A stretch of 64,000 nt of DNA from Chloroflexi bacterium CFX6. GTDB lineage: Bacteria > Chloroflexota > Anaerolineae > Anaerolineales > Villigracilaceae. Both the position numbers and the translations under genes were made by a program. Of this stretch, positions 53,141 to 61,773 are shown in pieces; the stretch's first letter is position 1; each line of letters begins with the position of its first letter. The notes beneath the pieces were generated by a model. It made no database searches. It saw nothing but the letters and a program-made list of their open reading frames with translations, and was not told the DNA's origin. The stretch covers positions 1 to 64,000 of the forward strand of contig SZPG01000008.1 of the NCBI GenBank assembly GCA_030263595.1, given 5' to 3'.

Positions 53141-55186
53141 ATGCAAACGGACAAACCGATGGAGATCACTTTCGATATCGGCAGGGACGAACTGCCGATC
53201 TTCCTGGCGGAGGCGGATGAGCACCTGCTGGCGCTGGATAATAATTTGTTGCGCCTGCAGAAGGAGGGGGCGGATTCCGGGATCGTTCAGGAGGCGTTTC
53301 GTTCCGCCCATACCCTCAAGGGCATGGCGGGCATGATCGGGCATCGCCGCATGACGGAGGCGACGCACGCGCTGGAAAACGCGCTGGACGGCGTCCGCAG
53401 GAACAGCATCCCGGTTTCGACCCGCCTGATCAATCTATGTTTGCAGGCGGTGGATTGTTTGCGGGCGCTGCGCAACGAAGTGGAGACTTCACGGGTGAGC
53501 GAGGCGGATGTCGAAGAGATCGTCTCTGCGCTCAAACAACTGGTTGACGAAAGGAAGGCGGAGTCGACGGGGGAGACGACTGACGCCCCGGCGATGCAAG
53601 TGGAAGATGGTTTGCCCGGCGGTTCATTTCGCATCCACGCGAAGATGGATACGAACGCCATGGCTTCGGCAGCGCGCGCCTTTCAGTTGATGCTTGCGCT
53701 GCAGGAGTTGGGCGAGATCGAAACGATGAGTCCCAGCCAGCAGGAGATCGAATCAGCCTCCTCGGTCGGGGAATTCGAGGCGCTCCTCGTCACGAGCCAG
53801 CCGTTCGAAAAGATCGGCGCGGCGTTGACGCGCATCTCCGGTGTGGATGAAATTTCCGTCAACGGGAAGGTCGTCCTATCGAGAGGAGTCCCCAGCCCGC
53901 AGGCGGAGGAAAGGAAAGGGAACGCGGACCAGCCTCAAGCCGGGAGCGATGCGGGTTCGGATCGCCGCTCCCGCGAAAGGCGCAGCGCCGATCCTGCCGG
54001 CAGGCGCATCACCGACCTGACCCTCCGCATGAACGTGGAGCATCTGAACAACCTGATGAACCTGGTGGGGGAACTGATCATTGACCGCAATCATTTGAGA
54101 CAGATCCACAGCCAGTTGCAGAGGCTCAACAGCAATTACGATGAGATCTTCGAGACCATCATGCACCTGGGGCAGATCGCGGATCAACTCCAGGAGGAGA
54201 TCATGAACATCCGCATGTTGCCGCTCGGCAGCGTTTTCGGCCGGTTCCCGCGCATGGCGCATGACATGTCGCAGAAGGTCGGCAAACTCGTCAACGTCGT
54301 CATCCAGGGTGAGGAGACCAGAATGGATCGTTCGTTGATTGACGAGATCTACGATCCGCTCATTCATTTGATTCGAAATTCGGTGGATCACGGGATCGAA
54401 TCGCCGGAGGAACGCCTCGCCGCCGGGAAGCCGGAGGCTGGCACCCTGACCCTGACCGCCCGCCACGAGCAGGGGCGCGTCATCCTTACGGTTGGCGACG
54501 ACGGACGCGGCATTGACGGGGAGAAGTTGCGCCGGAAAGCCGTCCAAAAGGGATTGATCCCGGCGGAGGAGGCGGCGGGATTCACCGGGCAGCAATGCGT
54601 TAATTTGATGTTTTTGCCGGGTCTTTCCACGGTGGAAAACGTCACCGAATTTTCCGGGCGCGGCGTCGGCCTGGATATCGTCAAGACCAACATCCAGCGC
54701 GTGAACGGTTCGATCCAGATTGACACCCGGCGCGGGGTGGGGACGCAGTTTCAGATCGTCCTGCCGCTCACGCTCGCCGTCGTGCCTGCCCTGCTGGTCA
54801 GGGCGCAGGGATCGGTCTTTGCCCTGCCGATGGTCACGATCACGGAGACGATGCGGCTGGAGAAATCGGAGATCAAATACGTCAACCGGAAACCCGTCAT
54901 CCTGTTACGCGAAAAAGCGCTGCCCCTGGTTCCCCTTGCCGAGGTTTTTCGAATTTCCCGGGGAAGCGATGAGAGTCGGCGTCCCTTCGTGGTGGTGATC
55001 CAGTCGGGGAATCGACAGGTCGGCTTGGTCGTTGACGCGCTGCTGGGCGAGGAGGAGGTGGTCGTCAAATCGCTGGGCGCGTTCGTCGGCGACATTCCGG
55101 GGATTTCCAGCGCGACCATCCTGGGCGACGGCCGGGTGGCGTTGATCGTGGATGTGTTCAATTTGTTCAAGCTGGTCGGAATGTAA
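53141..55186 (+). CDS. cheA: Chemotaxis histidine kinase CheA
   Basis: 681 residues. P1 phosphotransfer domain with His57 in RSAHTLKGMAG, a P2-like domain (about 165-245), P3 dimerisation (MNVEHLNNLMNLVGELIIDRN), P4 ATPase (HLIRNSVDHGIE, GDDGRGIDG, GRGVGLDIVKTN) and the P5 CheW-like domain. It phosphorylates CheY and CheB. The ATG at 53141 lacks a good ribosome site; 53159 is an alternative. First gene of the che operon. Confidence 0.94.
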   Translation: MQTDKPMEITFDIGRDELPIFLAEADEHLLALDNNLLRLQKEGADSGIVQEAFRSAHTLKGMAGMIGHRRMTEATHALENALDGVRRNSIPVSTRLINLCLQAVDCLRALRNEVETSRVSEADVEEIVSALKQLVDERKAESTGETTDAPAMQVEDGLPGGSFRIHAKMDTNAMASAARAFQLMLALQELGEIETMSPSQQEIESASSVGEFEALLVTSQPFEKIGAALTRISGVDEISVNGKVVLSRGVPSPQAEERKGNADQPQAGSDAGSDRRSRERRSADPAGRRITDLTLRMNVEHLNNLMNLVGELIIDRNHLRQIHSQLQRLNSNYDEIFETIMHLGQIADQLQEEIMNIRMLPLGSVFGRFPRMAHDMSQKVGKLVNVVIQGEETRMDRSLIDEIYDPLIHLIRNSVDHGIESPEERLAAGKPEAGTLTLTARHEQGRVILTVGDDGRGIDGEKLRRKAVQKGLIPAEEAAGFTGQQCVNLMFLPGLSTVENVTEFSGRGVGLDIVKTNIQRVNGSIQIDTRRGVGTQFQIVLPLTLAVVPALLVRAQGSVFALPMVTITETMRLEKSEIKYVNRKPVILLREKALPLVPLAEVFRISRGSDESRRPFVVVIQSGNRQVGLVVDALLGEEEVVVKSLGAFVGDIPGISSATILGDGRVALIVDVFNLFKLVGM

Positions 55187-55202
55187 GAAGGAGGAATGCC
55201 CG

Positions 55203-55817
55203 ATGGAAGAATACGCCCTGTTCGATCGCGAAGCGCTGGAGATGATGAGCGTCATTGCCGGTAAGGGGATCAATCATGCCGCAGACGGTCTTTCGGGGAT
55301 GATCGGACGCCGGATACAAGTCAACAGCCCCTCGGTGGAGGTGACGCCTGTATTGACCATCCCCGAACTCATCGGCAGGCCGGAGGAGGACGCGGTGGGT
55401 ATTTACCTGCGCTTCAAAGGCGACCTGGCTGGACAGATCATGATGATCTTTTCCCGCGCAAAGGCGGTGGATCTGGTTGATCTGCTCGTGGGCGTTCCCC
55501 GGGGCGCGTCGCAGAACCTGAGTCCATTGGAAAGATCGGCGCTGGGCGAGCTGGGGAATCTATGCGGTTCCTTCTTTTTGAATTTCATCGCGGGGACGCT
55601 CGAAATTGCCTTGCAGCCCTCTCCCCCGGTGGTAATGGTGGATATGGTCGGCGCCATGCTGGACGTTATCGTGGCAACGAGCGATAGCGTTGGCGAATAC
55701 GCCCTGTTGTTCCAGGCGAACTTTACGGATGGCGACCGCTGCGTGGACGCGGTTTTCTGGGTCATCCCCGAGATGAACTCCCTCCGCGCTTTGATAAGGA
55801 AGCATTCCGGTTCATGA
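55203..55817 (+). CDS. cheC: CheY-P phosphatase CheC
   Basis: 204 residues, CheC/CheX/FliY fold. The second active-site helix is intact (SALGELGNLCGSFFLNFIAG with Glu and Asn), followed by a Pro. The first, in MMSVIAGKGINHAADGLSGM, has lost the Glu and Asn, so only one site should work. AAGGAGG precedes the start. It is encoded between cheA and cheD, the usual CheC-CheD pairing. Confidence 0.88.
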   Translation: MEEYALFDREALEMMSVIAGKGINHAADGLSGMIGRRIQVNSPSVEVTPVLTIPELIGRPEEDAVGIYLRFKGDLAGQIMMIFSRAKAVDLVDLLVGVPRGASQNLSPLERSALGELGNLCGSFFLNFIAGTLEIALQPSPPVVMVDMVGAMLDVIVATSDSVGEYALLFQANFTDGDRCVDAVFWVIPEMNSLRALIRKHSGS

Positions 55818-56302
55818 ACGAGACCAACGTTGGGCTGGGCGAACAGGCGATCAGCCGGGACCCGGGGGAGATCCTCGTGGCGTATGGTCTGGGTTCCTGC
55901 ATCGGCGTGGCAATGACCGACCCGGTGGCGCGGCTTTCGGGCTTGCTCCACGCGGTGCTTCCCCAGGCGCACGGAAAAACGGAGAGCGACGGGTCGAATG
56001 CAAGCAAGTACGTCGAAAGCGGGATCGAACGCCTCGTCGCTGCGTTGGTTCGGGAGGGCGCGAACCGTACCAGGCTGGCGGTTCGAATCGTCGGAGGCGC
56101 GAACATGCTGACGTCAGGGGTGACGCGCTCCTTTGACATCGGCACGCGCAATATCGAGGCGGCGAAAACGACGTTGAGCCGCCTGAATCTCCCGATCTCC
56201 GCTTCGGAGGTCGGCGGAAACACCGGGCGCACCGTTCGCGTGTACGTTGCAAACGGCCGCGTGACCGTCAGGGTCATCGGCGAAAGCGAACGGGAAATAT
56301 AG
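55814..56302 (+). CDS. cheD: Chemoreceptor deamidase CheD
   Basis: 162 residues. Catalytic Cys29 in GLGSCIGV and His46 in LLHAVLPQ are present. The Thr usually six residues before the Cys is Ala23 (LVAYGLGSC). CheD deamidates receptor Gln residues and binds CheC. Overlaps cheC by four bases. The Thr-to-Ala change may lower deamidase activity and leave CheC binding as the main role. Confidence 0.9.
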   Translation: MNETNVGLGEQAISRDPGEILVAYGLGSCIGVAMTDPVARLSGLLHAVLPQAHGKTESDGSNASKYVESGIERLVAALVREGANRTRLAVRIVGGANMLTSGVTRSFDIGTRNIEAAKTTLSRLNLPISASEVGGNTGRTVRVYVANGRVTVRVIGESEREI

Positions 56303-56403
56303 AGATGCAAATCGTCCGAAGGTTTCCTCGAAAAACCTTGTTGAGTCTTTCGAGCCTGCGGGACGACGCTTGCATAAAGTTCGTAGTTTGAAAGGATATG
56401 CTT

Positions 56404-56760
56404 ATGGCAAAAATACTGATCGTGGACGACGCCGAATTCCTGCGCGTGAGGCTGAATAAAATGCTCGACACGGAAGGTCACGAGGTCTTCCAGGCGGGGA
56501 ACGGCAATGAGGCTGTTTCCTCCTACAAGGAGATCCATCCCGACGTGGTGCTGATGGACGTGACCATGCCCGAGATGGACGGGCTTGCCGCGCTGAAGGA
56601 GATCATCGGTTTCGATGCCAGGGCGCGGGTCATCATGCTGACCGCGCTGGGACAGGAATCGGTGGTGCTGGAAGCGGTCAAATCCGGCGCGCGCGATTTC
56701 ATCGTCAAGCCGTTCGAGCAGGACCGCGTGATGAAGGCGATCAACAAACTTCTGGGATGA
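56404..56760 (+). CDS. cheY: Chemotaxis response regulator CheY
   Basis: 118 residues, receiver only: ILIVDDAEFLR, phospho-acceptor Asp in VVLMDVTMPEMDG, Thr in VIMLTALGQ and Lys in FIVKPFEQDR. Sits between cheD and cheB, as in other che operons, and carries the signal to FliM. An ATG two codons upstream (56398) is possible; AAGGAT favours 56404. Confidence 0.92.
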   Translation: MAKILIVDDAEFLRVRLNKMLDTEGHEVFQAGNGNEAVSSYKEIHPDVVLMDVTMPEMDGLAALKEIIGFDARARVIMLTALGQESVVLEAVKSGARDFIVKPFEQDRVMKAINKLLG

Positions 56761-57881
56761 CCCCCATGATCGTTGATCTTCCGTCCCAAGCCGGAAAGAA
56801 GTCGAACGACCCGGTCAAAGTGTTGATCGTGGACGATTCCGCGTTCGTGCGTTTTTCCGTTTCGAAACAATTGAACGAGCATCCCGAGATCGCGGTCGTC
56901 GGCGTTGCGAACCACGGCCGGGACGCCCTGAGAGCCATCCCCGAACTGCAGCCCGACGTTGTGATCCTGGACGTCGAAATGCCGCACATGGACGGACTCA
57001 CAGCCCTGCGCCGGATCATGGCTGATTTTCCGCGTCCCGTCATCATGTTCAGCAGCCGCACCCGCGAGGGCGCGTCCGAGACCATCCAGGCGCTCATGGC
57101 TGGCGCGGTGGACTTCATTACGAAACCGGATAATCGCGCCGACATCAGTGGAGTCATGAAGGAGATGACGTGCAAGATCCTCTCCGCCGCCCGGGCAAAA
57201 GTCCGAAGCGTCGCCCCGCGCCGATCCCCGGATTCTGCCCCGAGGCGCGCGAATCGCCCCGAAGGAATGATCCGCCCCTACCAGGGAACGACGCCTGTGG
57301 TCCTGATCGGTTCCTCCACCGGGGGACCGGGCGCATTGAATGAAATCGTCCCCGCCCTGCCCGCCGATTTCCCGTCTCCGGTGTTGATCGTCCAACACAT
57401 GCCCGCCGGTTTCACCCGTTCGTTATCCGAACGCCTCGATTCATTTTCGTCTTTGAGGGTGAGGGAAGCGAAACACAACGACCCGCTCATGGTGGGCCAG
57501 GCTTTGATCGCGCCCGGCGGCTTTCACATGACCGTGGACGAAAACGACCGCATCGCCTTGAACCGCAACGCAACGGTCCACGGCGTGCGCCCCGCGGTGG
57601 ACGTCACGTTGACTTCACTGGTTCAGCGTTTCGGAGGGAACGTGGTCGCGGCGATCCTCACGGGCATGGGCAGCGACGGGCGATATGGCGCGTTCCTTTT
57701 GCGCAGCGACGGCGGTTACGTCATTGCCGAACACGAAAGCACCTGCGTGGTCTGGGGGATGCCGCGCAGCGTGGTCGAAGCCGGAGCCGCGAATGCGATT
57801 CTTCCCCGGCCCCAAATTGCCCCTGCCATCGAGGAGGCGGTCCGCACGCTGACGAATCGCCGCGTCCCCTCGAAGGGGTGA
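56757..57881 (+). CDS. cheB: Chemotaxis methylesterase CheB
   Basis: 374 residues. Receiver domain with VLIVDDSAFVRF and Asp in VVILDVEMPHMDG, linker, then the methylesterase with catalytic triad: Ser in GSSTGGPGAL, His in IVQHMPAGFT and Asp in GMGSDGRYGA. It removes methyl groups from receptors. The start overlaps the cheY stop; a second ATG at 56766 is possible. Confidence 0.94.
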   Translation: MTPMIVDLPSQAGKKSNDPVKVLIVDDSAFVRFSVSKQLNEHPEIAVVGVANHGRDALRAIPELQPDVVILDVEMPHMDGLTALRRIMADFPRPVIMFSSRTREGASETIQALMAGAVDFITKPDNRADISGVMKEMTCKILSAARAKVRSVAPRRSPDSAPRRANRPEGMIRPYQGTTPVVLIGSSTGGPGALNEIVPALPADFPSPVLIVQHMPAGFTRSLSERLDSFSSLRVREAKHNDPLMVGQALIAPGGFHMTVDENDRIALNRNATVHGVRPAVDVTLTSLVQRFGGNVVAAILTGMGSDGRYGAFLLRSDGGYVIAEHESTCVVWGMPRSVVEAGAANAILPRPQIAPAIEEAVRTLTNRRVPSKG

Positions 57882-57887
57882 ATCTGC

Positions 57888-58682
57888 ATGGACGCGGAAA
57901 TCTACACCCAGGTAAAAGCCTCGATCAAACGCAGGCTGAAGATTGATCTCGAGAATTACAAGTCCGAGCAGATGAAGCGCCGCCTGGATTCGTGGCTGGC
58001 GCGTTCCCTCTCGCCCGACTGGAACGATTACTTCGACCGGCTTTCGCGCGATGAAACCGAACTGGAGCGATTCCGCAATTACCTGACCATCCACGTCACG
58101 GAATTTTTCCGCGATCCCAGCCGCTGGAACGCGCTGCGGGAAACCGTCCTGCCATACCTGATCCGAAACTCATCGGAAGATCACCGGGCTGACGGGTTGA
58201 AACTATGGAGCGCGGGTTGTTCCACCGGCGCGGAAGCATACAGCCTGGCGATGCTGATGGCTGAAGCCGCGCCGCTGCAAAAATATTCCCTGCTGGCGAC
58301 CGACCTGGATCGCGGCGCGTTGCTCAAGGCAAGATCGCGCGGACCCTATACCCAGGAGGATCTTCACAGCCTGGGCGCGGCGCTCAGACGGAAATACGTC
58401 ACAACGACCGCGCCTTATCACGTCCGCGAGAGTTTGCGGAAGAATATCCGCTTCGAGGAACACGACCTGCTGGCTGACCGCTTCGAAGGCGGCTTCGATC
58501 TGATCGTCTGCCGGAACGTCGTCATTTATTTCACGGCGGAAGCGAAAGAATCCCTGTATGCAAAGTTTTCCGCGGCGCTGCGTCCGGGCGGAGCGCTGTT
58601 CCTGGGCGGCACGGAGATCATCCCCGGCCCGGCGAAGTACGGCTTTCAAAACTTCGGCGTTTCGTTCTACAATAAAACCTGA
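57888..58682 (+). CDS. cheR: Chemoreceptor methyltransferase CheR
   Basis: 264 residues. N-terminal helical domain, VTEFFRDPSRWNAL, SAM-binding WSAGCSTGAEAYSLAMLM, ATDLDRGALLKAR and DLIVCRNVVIYF. Adds methyl groups to receptor Glu residues. Normal length, no TPR extension. Confidence 0.94.
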   Translation: MDAEIYTQVKASIKRRLKIDLENYKSEQMKRRLDSWLARSLSPDWNDYFDRLSRDETELERFRNYLTIHVTEFFRDPSRWNALRETVLPYLIRNSSEDHRADGLKLWSAGCSTGAEAYSLAMLMAEAAPLQKYSLLATDLDRGALLKARSRGPYTQEDLHSLGAALRRKYVTTTAPYHVRESLRKNIRFEEHDLLADRFEGGFDLIVCRNVVIYFTAEAKESLYAKFSAALRPGGALFLGGTEIIPGPAKYGFQNFGVSFYNKT

Positions 58683-58759
58683 ATCGTCCCGAAGGTTCGG
58701 GCGGATCGAGTCTGTTTTGCCAATGAACCTTCCAGACGTTCTTCACACTTCGGACTTCC

Positions 58760-58798
58760 TGCGTAAGTCGAACGACGTTGGGGAACGTCTCTTACGCA
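58760..58798. repeat. Palindromic repeat between cheR and cheX
   Basis: TGCGTAAG and CTTACGCA outer arms; inner ACGACGTT-GGGG-AACGTCTC. Belongs with the 27361 and 32757 repeat family. Confidence 0.65.
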
Positions 58799-58856
58799 CA
58801 GCGCATTGCCCGCTCCCCGGCGCGCTCTTGCGGGAGGTCCATCGAGGCAAACATTC

Positions 58857-59369
58857 ATGGATGCGAAATTATTGAACCCGTTTCTTCAGGCTGCGTTGGA
58901 AGTGTTGGAAGTGGAGGTGGACGCCCATGCCTCGCGCGGCGAGATCCGCCTGGAGCGCTCCTCCATGACCTCGGACGACCTCACTGTGTTGATCAACCTG
59001 GTGGGGGACGTGTATGGCGTGGTGATGTTTGGGATGAACCTGTCCGCCGGGTTGAACATGGTCTCCAGGATCATGGGGCAGGAGTTCGGAGAGATGACTC
59101 CCCTCGCCCAAAGCGGCATTGCGGAACTGGGCAATGTCATCAGCGGGCGCGCCACCATCCGGTTTTCGGAGGCGGGTTATCGGTCGAACATTTCCACCCC
59201 CACGATTTTGATCGGAAGCGGGGTCCAAATCTCCACCCTCGATTTTCCGCGTATCGTCGTCCCCTTGCGGACCCGGTCGGGAATTTTTACTGTCCACCTT
59301 GCGCTGCGCGAAAGGGCGGGAGAAACTTCGCGGGAGCCGGATGAGTTTGCCCCGCGGATCAAGGAATGA
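58857..59369 (+). CDS. cheX: CheX-like CheY-P phosphatase
   Basis: 170 residues, CheC/CheX/FliY fold with one active site: SGIAELGNVISGRATIRFSEAGY carries the Glu and Asn, followed by STP. Unlike CheC it has a single site and no first helix motif. Phosphatase for CheY-P. GAGG lies ten bases upstream of the start. The 3' end overlaps an antisense gene by 11 bp. Confidence 0.85.
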   Translation: MDAKLLNPFLQAALEVLEVEVDAHASRGEIRLERSSMTSDDLTVLINLVGDVYGVVMFGMNLSAGLNMVSRIMGQEFGEMTPLAQSGIAELGNVISGRATIRFSEAGYRSNISTPTILIGSGVQISTLDFPRIVVPLRTRSGIFTVHLALRERAGETSREPDEFAPRIKE

Positions 59370-59754
59370 TGCCGGCGCAGGCGACGCCGTCTTTGGGCGC
59401 GGAGGTCGTGGCTGTCTTCCAAACTTTTTTATCGAGAAGGATGGCGCAAGTGAGATCGCCGGTCTGGGTGGGATTGGAGGCGGTGAGATAGACTTCGGTG
59501 CCGCTGGGGATTCGCAGGGATTTGCTCCAGGGAACGGAAACAGTTGTCGGCTTGGGGATCGAAGCGCTTCCGGCGTCCAGCGTGATGATCGCCACGCCGC
59601 CGCGCGCCTCCACGCGGAATTCCACACGATGGCTGTCCGCGGGAGATTCCATCAACCCCATGGAAACCAGCAAGAGGACCGCCCCCGCGCAAAACGCCAA
59701 TACGAAAAGCAGTTGCAGGACGACTCTCCATCGGTTGGACAGGCGGGAAACCAT
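59359..59754 (-). CDS. MmpS-like membrane-anchored protein
   Basis: 131 residues: one membrane helix (about 12-33), then an extracytoplasmic beta domain. VEFRVEARGGVAIITLDAG, VSVPWSKSLRIPSGTEVYLTASN and the Cys pair in LTCAILLDKK and GVACAGIIP match the Ig-like MmpS fold of Actinobacteria, accessory to MmpL transporters. It is the only minus-strand gene in the flagellar island and is convergent with cheX. The link to motility is not evident. Confidence 0.7.
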   Translation of the reverse strand: MVSRLSNRWRVVLQLLFVLAFCAGAVLLLVSMGLMESPADSHRVEFRVEARGGVAIITLDAGSASIPKPTTVSVPWSKSLRIPSGTEVYLTASNPTQTGDLTCAILLDKKVWKTATTSAPKDGVACAGIIP

Positions 59755-59869
59755 GATCTTCTCCTGGGTACGAATTCATTATATCAAGGGGCATCCTTGA
59801 AGGAGTTTCCGAAGGATTGCAAAACCGGGAAAATTCACGTTGCATTTACGCAAACTCCCGCCGGTTCGC

Positions 59870-59896
59870 TCAAGCGCGGCGCGGTTCTGCCGAATA
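59870..59896 (+). promoter_or_regulatory. Sigma-28 (FliA) promoter of fliC
   Basis: TCAAGCGC, 11-base gap, GCCGAATA. Six of eight in the -10 box and the exact spacing of the two other FliA promoters in the window. Gives a leader of about 160 bases. Confidence 0.65.
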
Positions 59897-60018
59897 TAGG
59901 GGTGTAGGAAAGATCACCCTTGTCTTGGAGGCGCCTATCGAACAAATGTAACGTCATCGCCAACCCGCAAGTCCAGTTCGTAACGAAAATCGTGCAAGTA
60001 AAAATCACAAATCCAAAC

Positions 60019-60036
60019 TTGGGGAAGGATCCCCAA
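60019..60036 (+). promoter_or_regulatory. CsrA-site hairpin 1 in the fliC leader
   Basis: TTGGGGA and TCCCCAA form a perfect seven-base stem with loop AGGA (60026-60029). GGA in a hairpin loop is the CsrA recognition element. Confidence 0.72.
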
Positions 60037-60044
60037 AAACTATT

Positions 60045-60060
60045 CAAACATGGAGGTTTG
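60045..60060 (+). promoter_or_regulatory. CsrA-site hairpin 2 over the fliC ribosome binding site
   Basis: CAAAC and GTTTG pair around ATGGAG, which holds the GGAGG Shine-Dalgarno element. The core ACATGGAGGT fits the CsrA consensus ACANGGANGT at all defined positions. fliC starts three bases after it. Confidence 0.75.
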
Positions 60061-60062
60061 AA

Positions 60063-61592
60063 ATGGCTACCGTAGATATCACTCGAATTGCGTCGAACAT
60101 CGGCGCTCTCAACGCTCTGAACTCGCTTCAGACGATCAACGCAAAACTCGCGACCCACCAGACCCGTCTTTCCACCGGCAAGCGCATCAACAGCGCGTCG
60201 GACGATCCCGCGGGTTTGACCATCGCCACCAAAATGCTCGCCCGCTCGGAAGGTTTGCGGACCGCGCTGGATAACATCAGCGACGCGAAGAACATGCTCT
60301 CCGTCGCCGAAGGCGGCTTGAGCAAGATGTCCGACATCATCGTGCAGATGCGCAACAAGGCTGAACAGGCGGCTTCGGATACGCTCGGTTCCTCGGAACG
60401 CGCAGCCATCCAGACGCAACTCTCGTCCTATGCCCAGCAATTGCAGGACATCATTGACCAGACCAAGTGGAACAGCGTCAAACTGCTCGACAACAGTTCC
60501 GGAAACAAGGTCTTCCAGACCGGTGTGGACGAAGGCGAAACAACCACCTGGACGCTGCCCAACAAACTCGACCCGACCACGCTGGGCTTGTCCGAAGTCG
60601 TTTCCGCGGCGACGGCGTCTTTCGTGGACGTGAGCGACTCCTTCACCGGCGGCACGACCAGCAGCCAATTGGGCAACATGTCCGCGCTCTCGACCGGCGA
60701 TTATTCCTTCGAAGTACTGGACAAAGCCGTCTCCGCCACGCAAGGCAAAGCCTCGCTCGACGTCGCCAGCACGCTGATCAACGGCGTGAACGCGCTCGCC
60801 ACGCAGGACAGCCCCACCGGGACGGAACTCACCTCGGGCCGCTACAACCTGAAGATCACAGCCGTCGCAGGCGCCGCCGATGTCTCGTACGTGTTGACCA
60901 ACCTGGACGACTCCACCTGGAACGGCGCCGGCTCGATGACGGTTTCCAACGCCGACATTTCGGCTGGCAACCTGCTGGACGCCGCCAAGACCGGCACGGT
61001 CGGCATTGCCCTGACCTTTGCGACGGACCCGAGCGGCTTGGTCGCAGGGCAATCCATGAACTTCGAATATATCCACAGCAACCAGGCGAAGTTCGAACTG
61101 AACGACGCTTCGGGCCAGGCTGTGCAGATCGCCCGCAATGCCTCCGGTTCGCTCTCCGGTTCATCCGCCTACGCGACCGCGGGCGCCACATACCAGTCCG
61201 GGCGCGGCGTCAGCATCACGATGGGCGCTTTTGCGAACATCGCGGCGGGCGAGACGGAAAACCTCACCTACAAGCCGGCGAACAACTTCTCTGTGGACGT
61301 TTCCACCGCCGCCAAGGCCGGCCGTTACATGACCACAGCCAACTACGCCCTGGACAAGGTCACCGGCGCCATTTCGGACCTCGGCTCGTTGATGGCTCGC
61401 CTGACCTTCAAAGAGGATGCAGTGACGACCGCGCAGGTGAACGTCGAAGCCGCTTACAACCGCATCATGAACGCGAACATGGCTGAAGAGCAGATGAACG
61501 CTTCGAAGTACTTCATCCTGCAACAGACGGGCATCGCCATGCTGGCGCAAGCCAACCAGGCGCCGCAGAACCTGCTGAGCCTCTTCCGCTAG
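60063..61592 (+). CDS. fliC: Flagellin FliC
   Basis: 509 residues. Conserved ends: IASNIGALNALNSLQTIN, LSTGKRINSASDDPAGLTIATKM, and the C-terminal NVEAAYNRIMNANMAEEQMNASKYFILQQTG, ANQAPQNLLSLFR. The central part (about 175-430) is a variable surface domain, Ala/Ser/Thr-rich. Only one flagellin gene is seen. Expression is expected to need FliA and to be held by CsrA. AGGAGG-like GGAGG lies in hairpin 2. Confidence 0.95.
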   Translation: MATVDITRIASNIGALNALNSLQTINAKLATHQTRLSTGKRINSASDDPAGLTIATKMLARSEGLRTALDNISDAKNMLSVAEGGLSKMSDIIVQMRNKAEQAASDTLGSSERAAIQTQLSSYAQQLQDIIDQTKWNSVKLLDNSSGNKVFQTGVDEGETTTWTLPNKLDPTTLGLSEVVSAATASFVDVSDSFTGGTTSSQLGNMSALSTGDYSFEVLDKAVSATQGKASLDVASTLINGVNALATQDSPTGTELTSGRYNLKITAVAGAADVSYVLTNLDDSTWNGAGSMTVSNADISAGNLLDAAKTGTVGIALTFATDPSGLVAGQSMNFEYIHSNQAKFELNDASGQAVQIARNASGSLSGSSAYATAGATYQSGRGVSITMGAFANIAAGETENLTYKPANNFSVDVSTAAKAGRYMTTANYALDKVTGAISDLGSLMARLTFKEDAVTTAQVNVEAAYNRIMNANMAEEQMNASKYFILQQTGIAMLAQANQAPQNLLSLFR

Positions 61593-61625
61593 GATCGAAC
61601 GATACTCATTTACCGGCGGGAATAA

Positions 61626-61656
61626 CTGGAGGAGGCGCCCCGAGCGCCTCCTCCAG
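61626..61656 (+). terminator. Strong hairpin after fliC
   Basis: Perfect 13-base stem CTGGAGGAGGCGC/GCGCCTCCTCCAG with loop CCCGA, 33 bp after the stop. There is no T-run, so it may protect the fliC mRNA 3' end or end transcription in part. Confidence 0.6.
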
Positions 61657-61673
61657 ATGGCGACTTAATTGCG

Positions 61674-61742
61674 ATGTCATTCTGAGCGAAGGATCCCGGA
61701 CGCCGAAGTAAAGACCCTTTGCTGCGCCCAGGGCGACATGAC
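61674..61742. repeat. Partial TCATTCTGAGCG repeat
   Basis: TGTCATTCTGAGCGAAGGATC at left and GGGCGACATGACC at right; a degenerate relative of the TCATTGCGAG repeats, in the fliC-fliD spacer. Confidence 0.45.
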
Positions 61743-61773
61743 CAGGAAAACATCCGCAAGAAGGAAATGAAGC

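Larger units (their letters stand above)
59755..60062. other. fliC leader and promoter region
   Basis: About 310 bp between the MmpS-like gene and fliC. It contains the sigma-28 promoter (59870-59896), a transcribed leader of about 160 bases, and two GGA hairpins before the fliC start. Confidence 0.75.

Noticed and set aside
33615-58699. A 15-base CGTCCCGAAGGTTCG sequence present at about 33615 (reverse) and 58685
   Set aside because: Two short copies only; too little to call an element without a genome-wide count.
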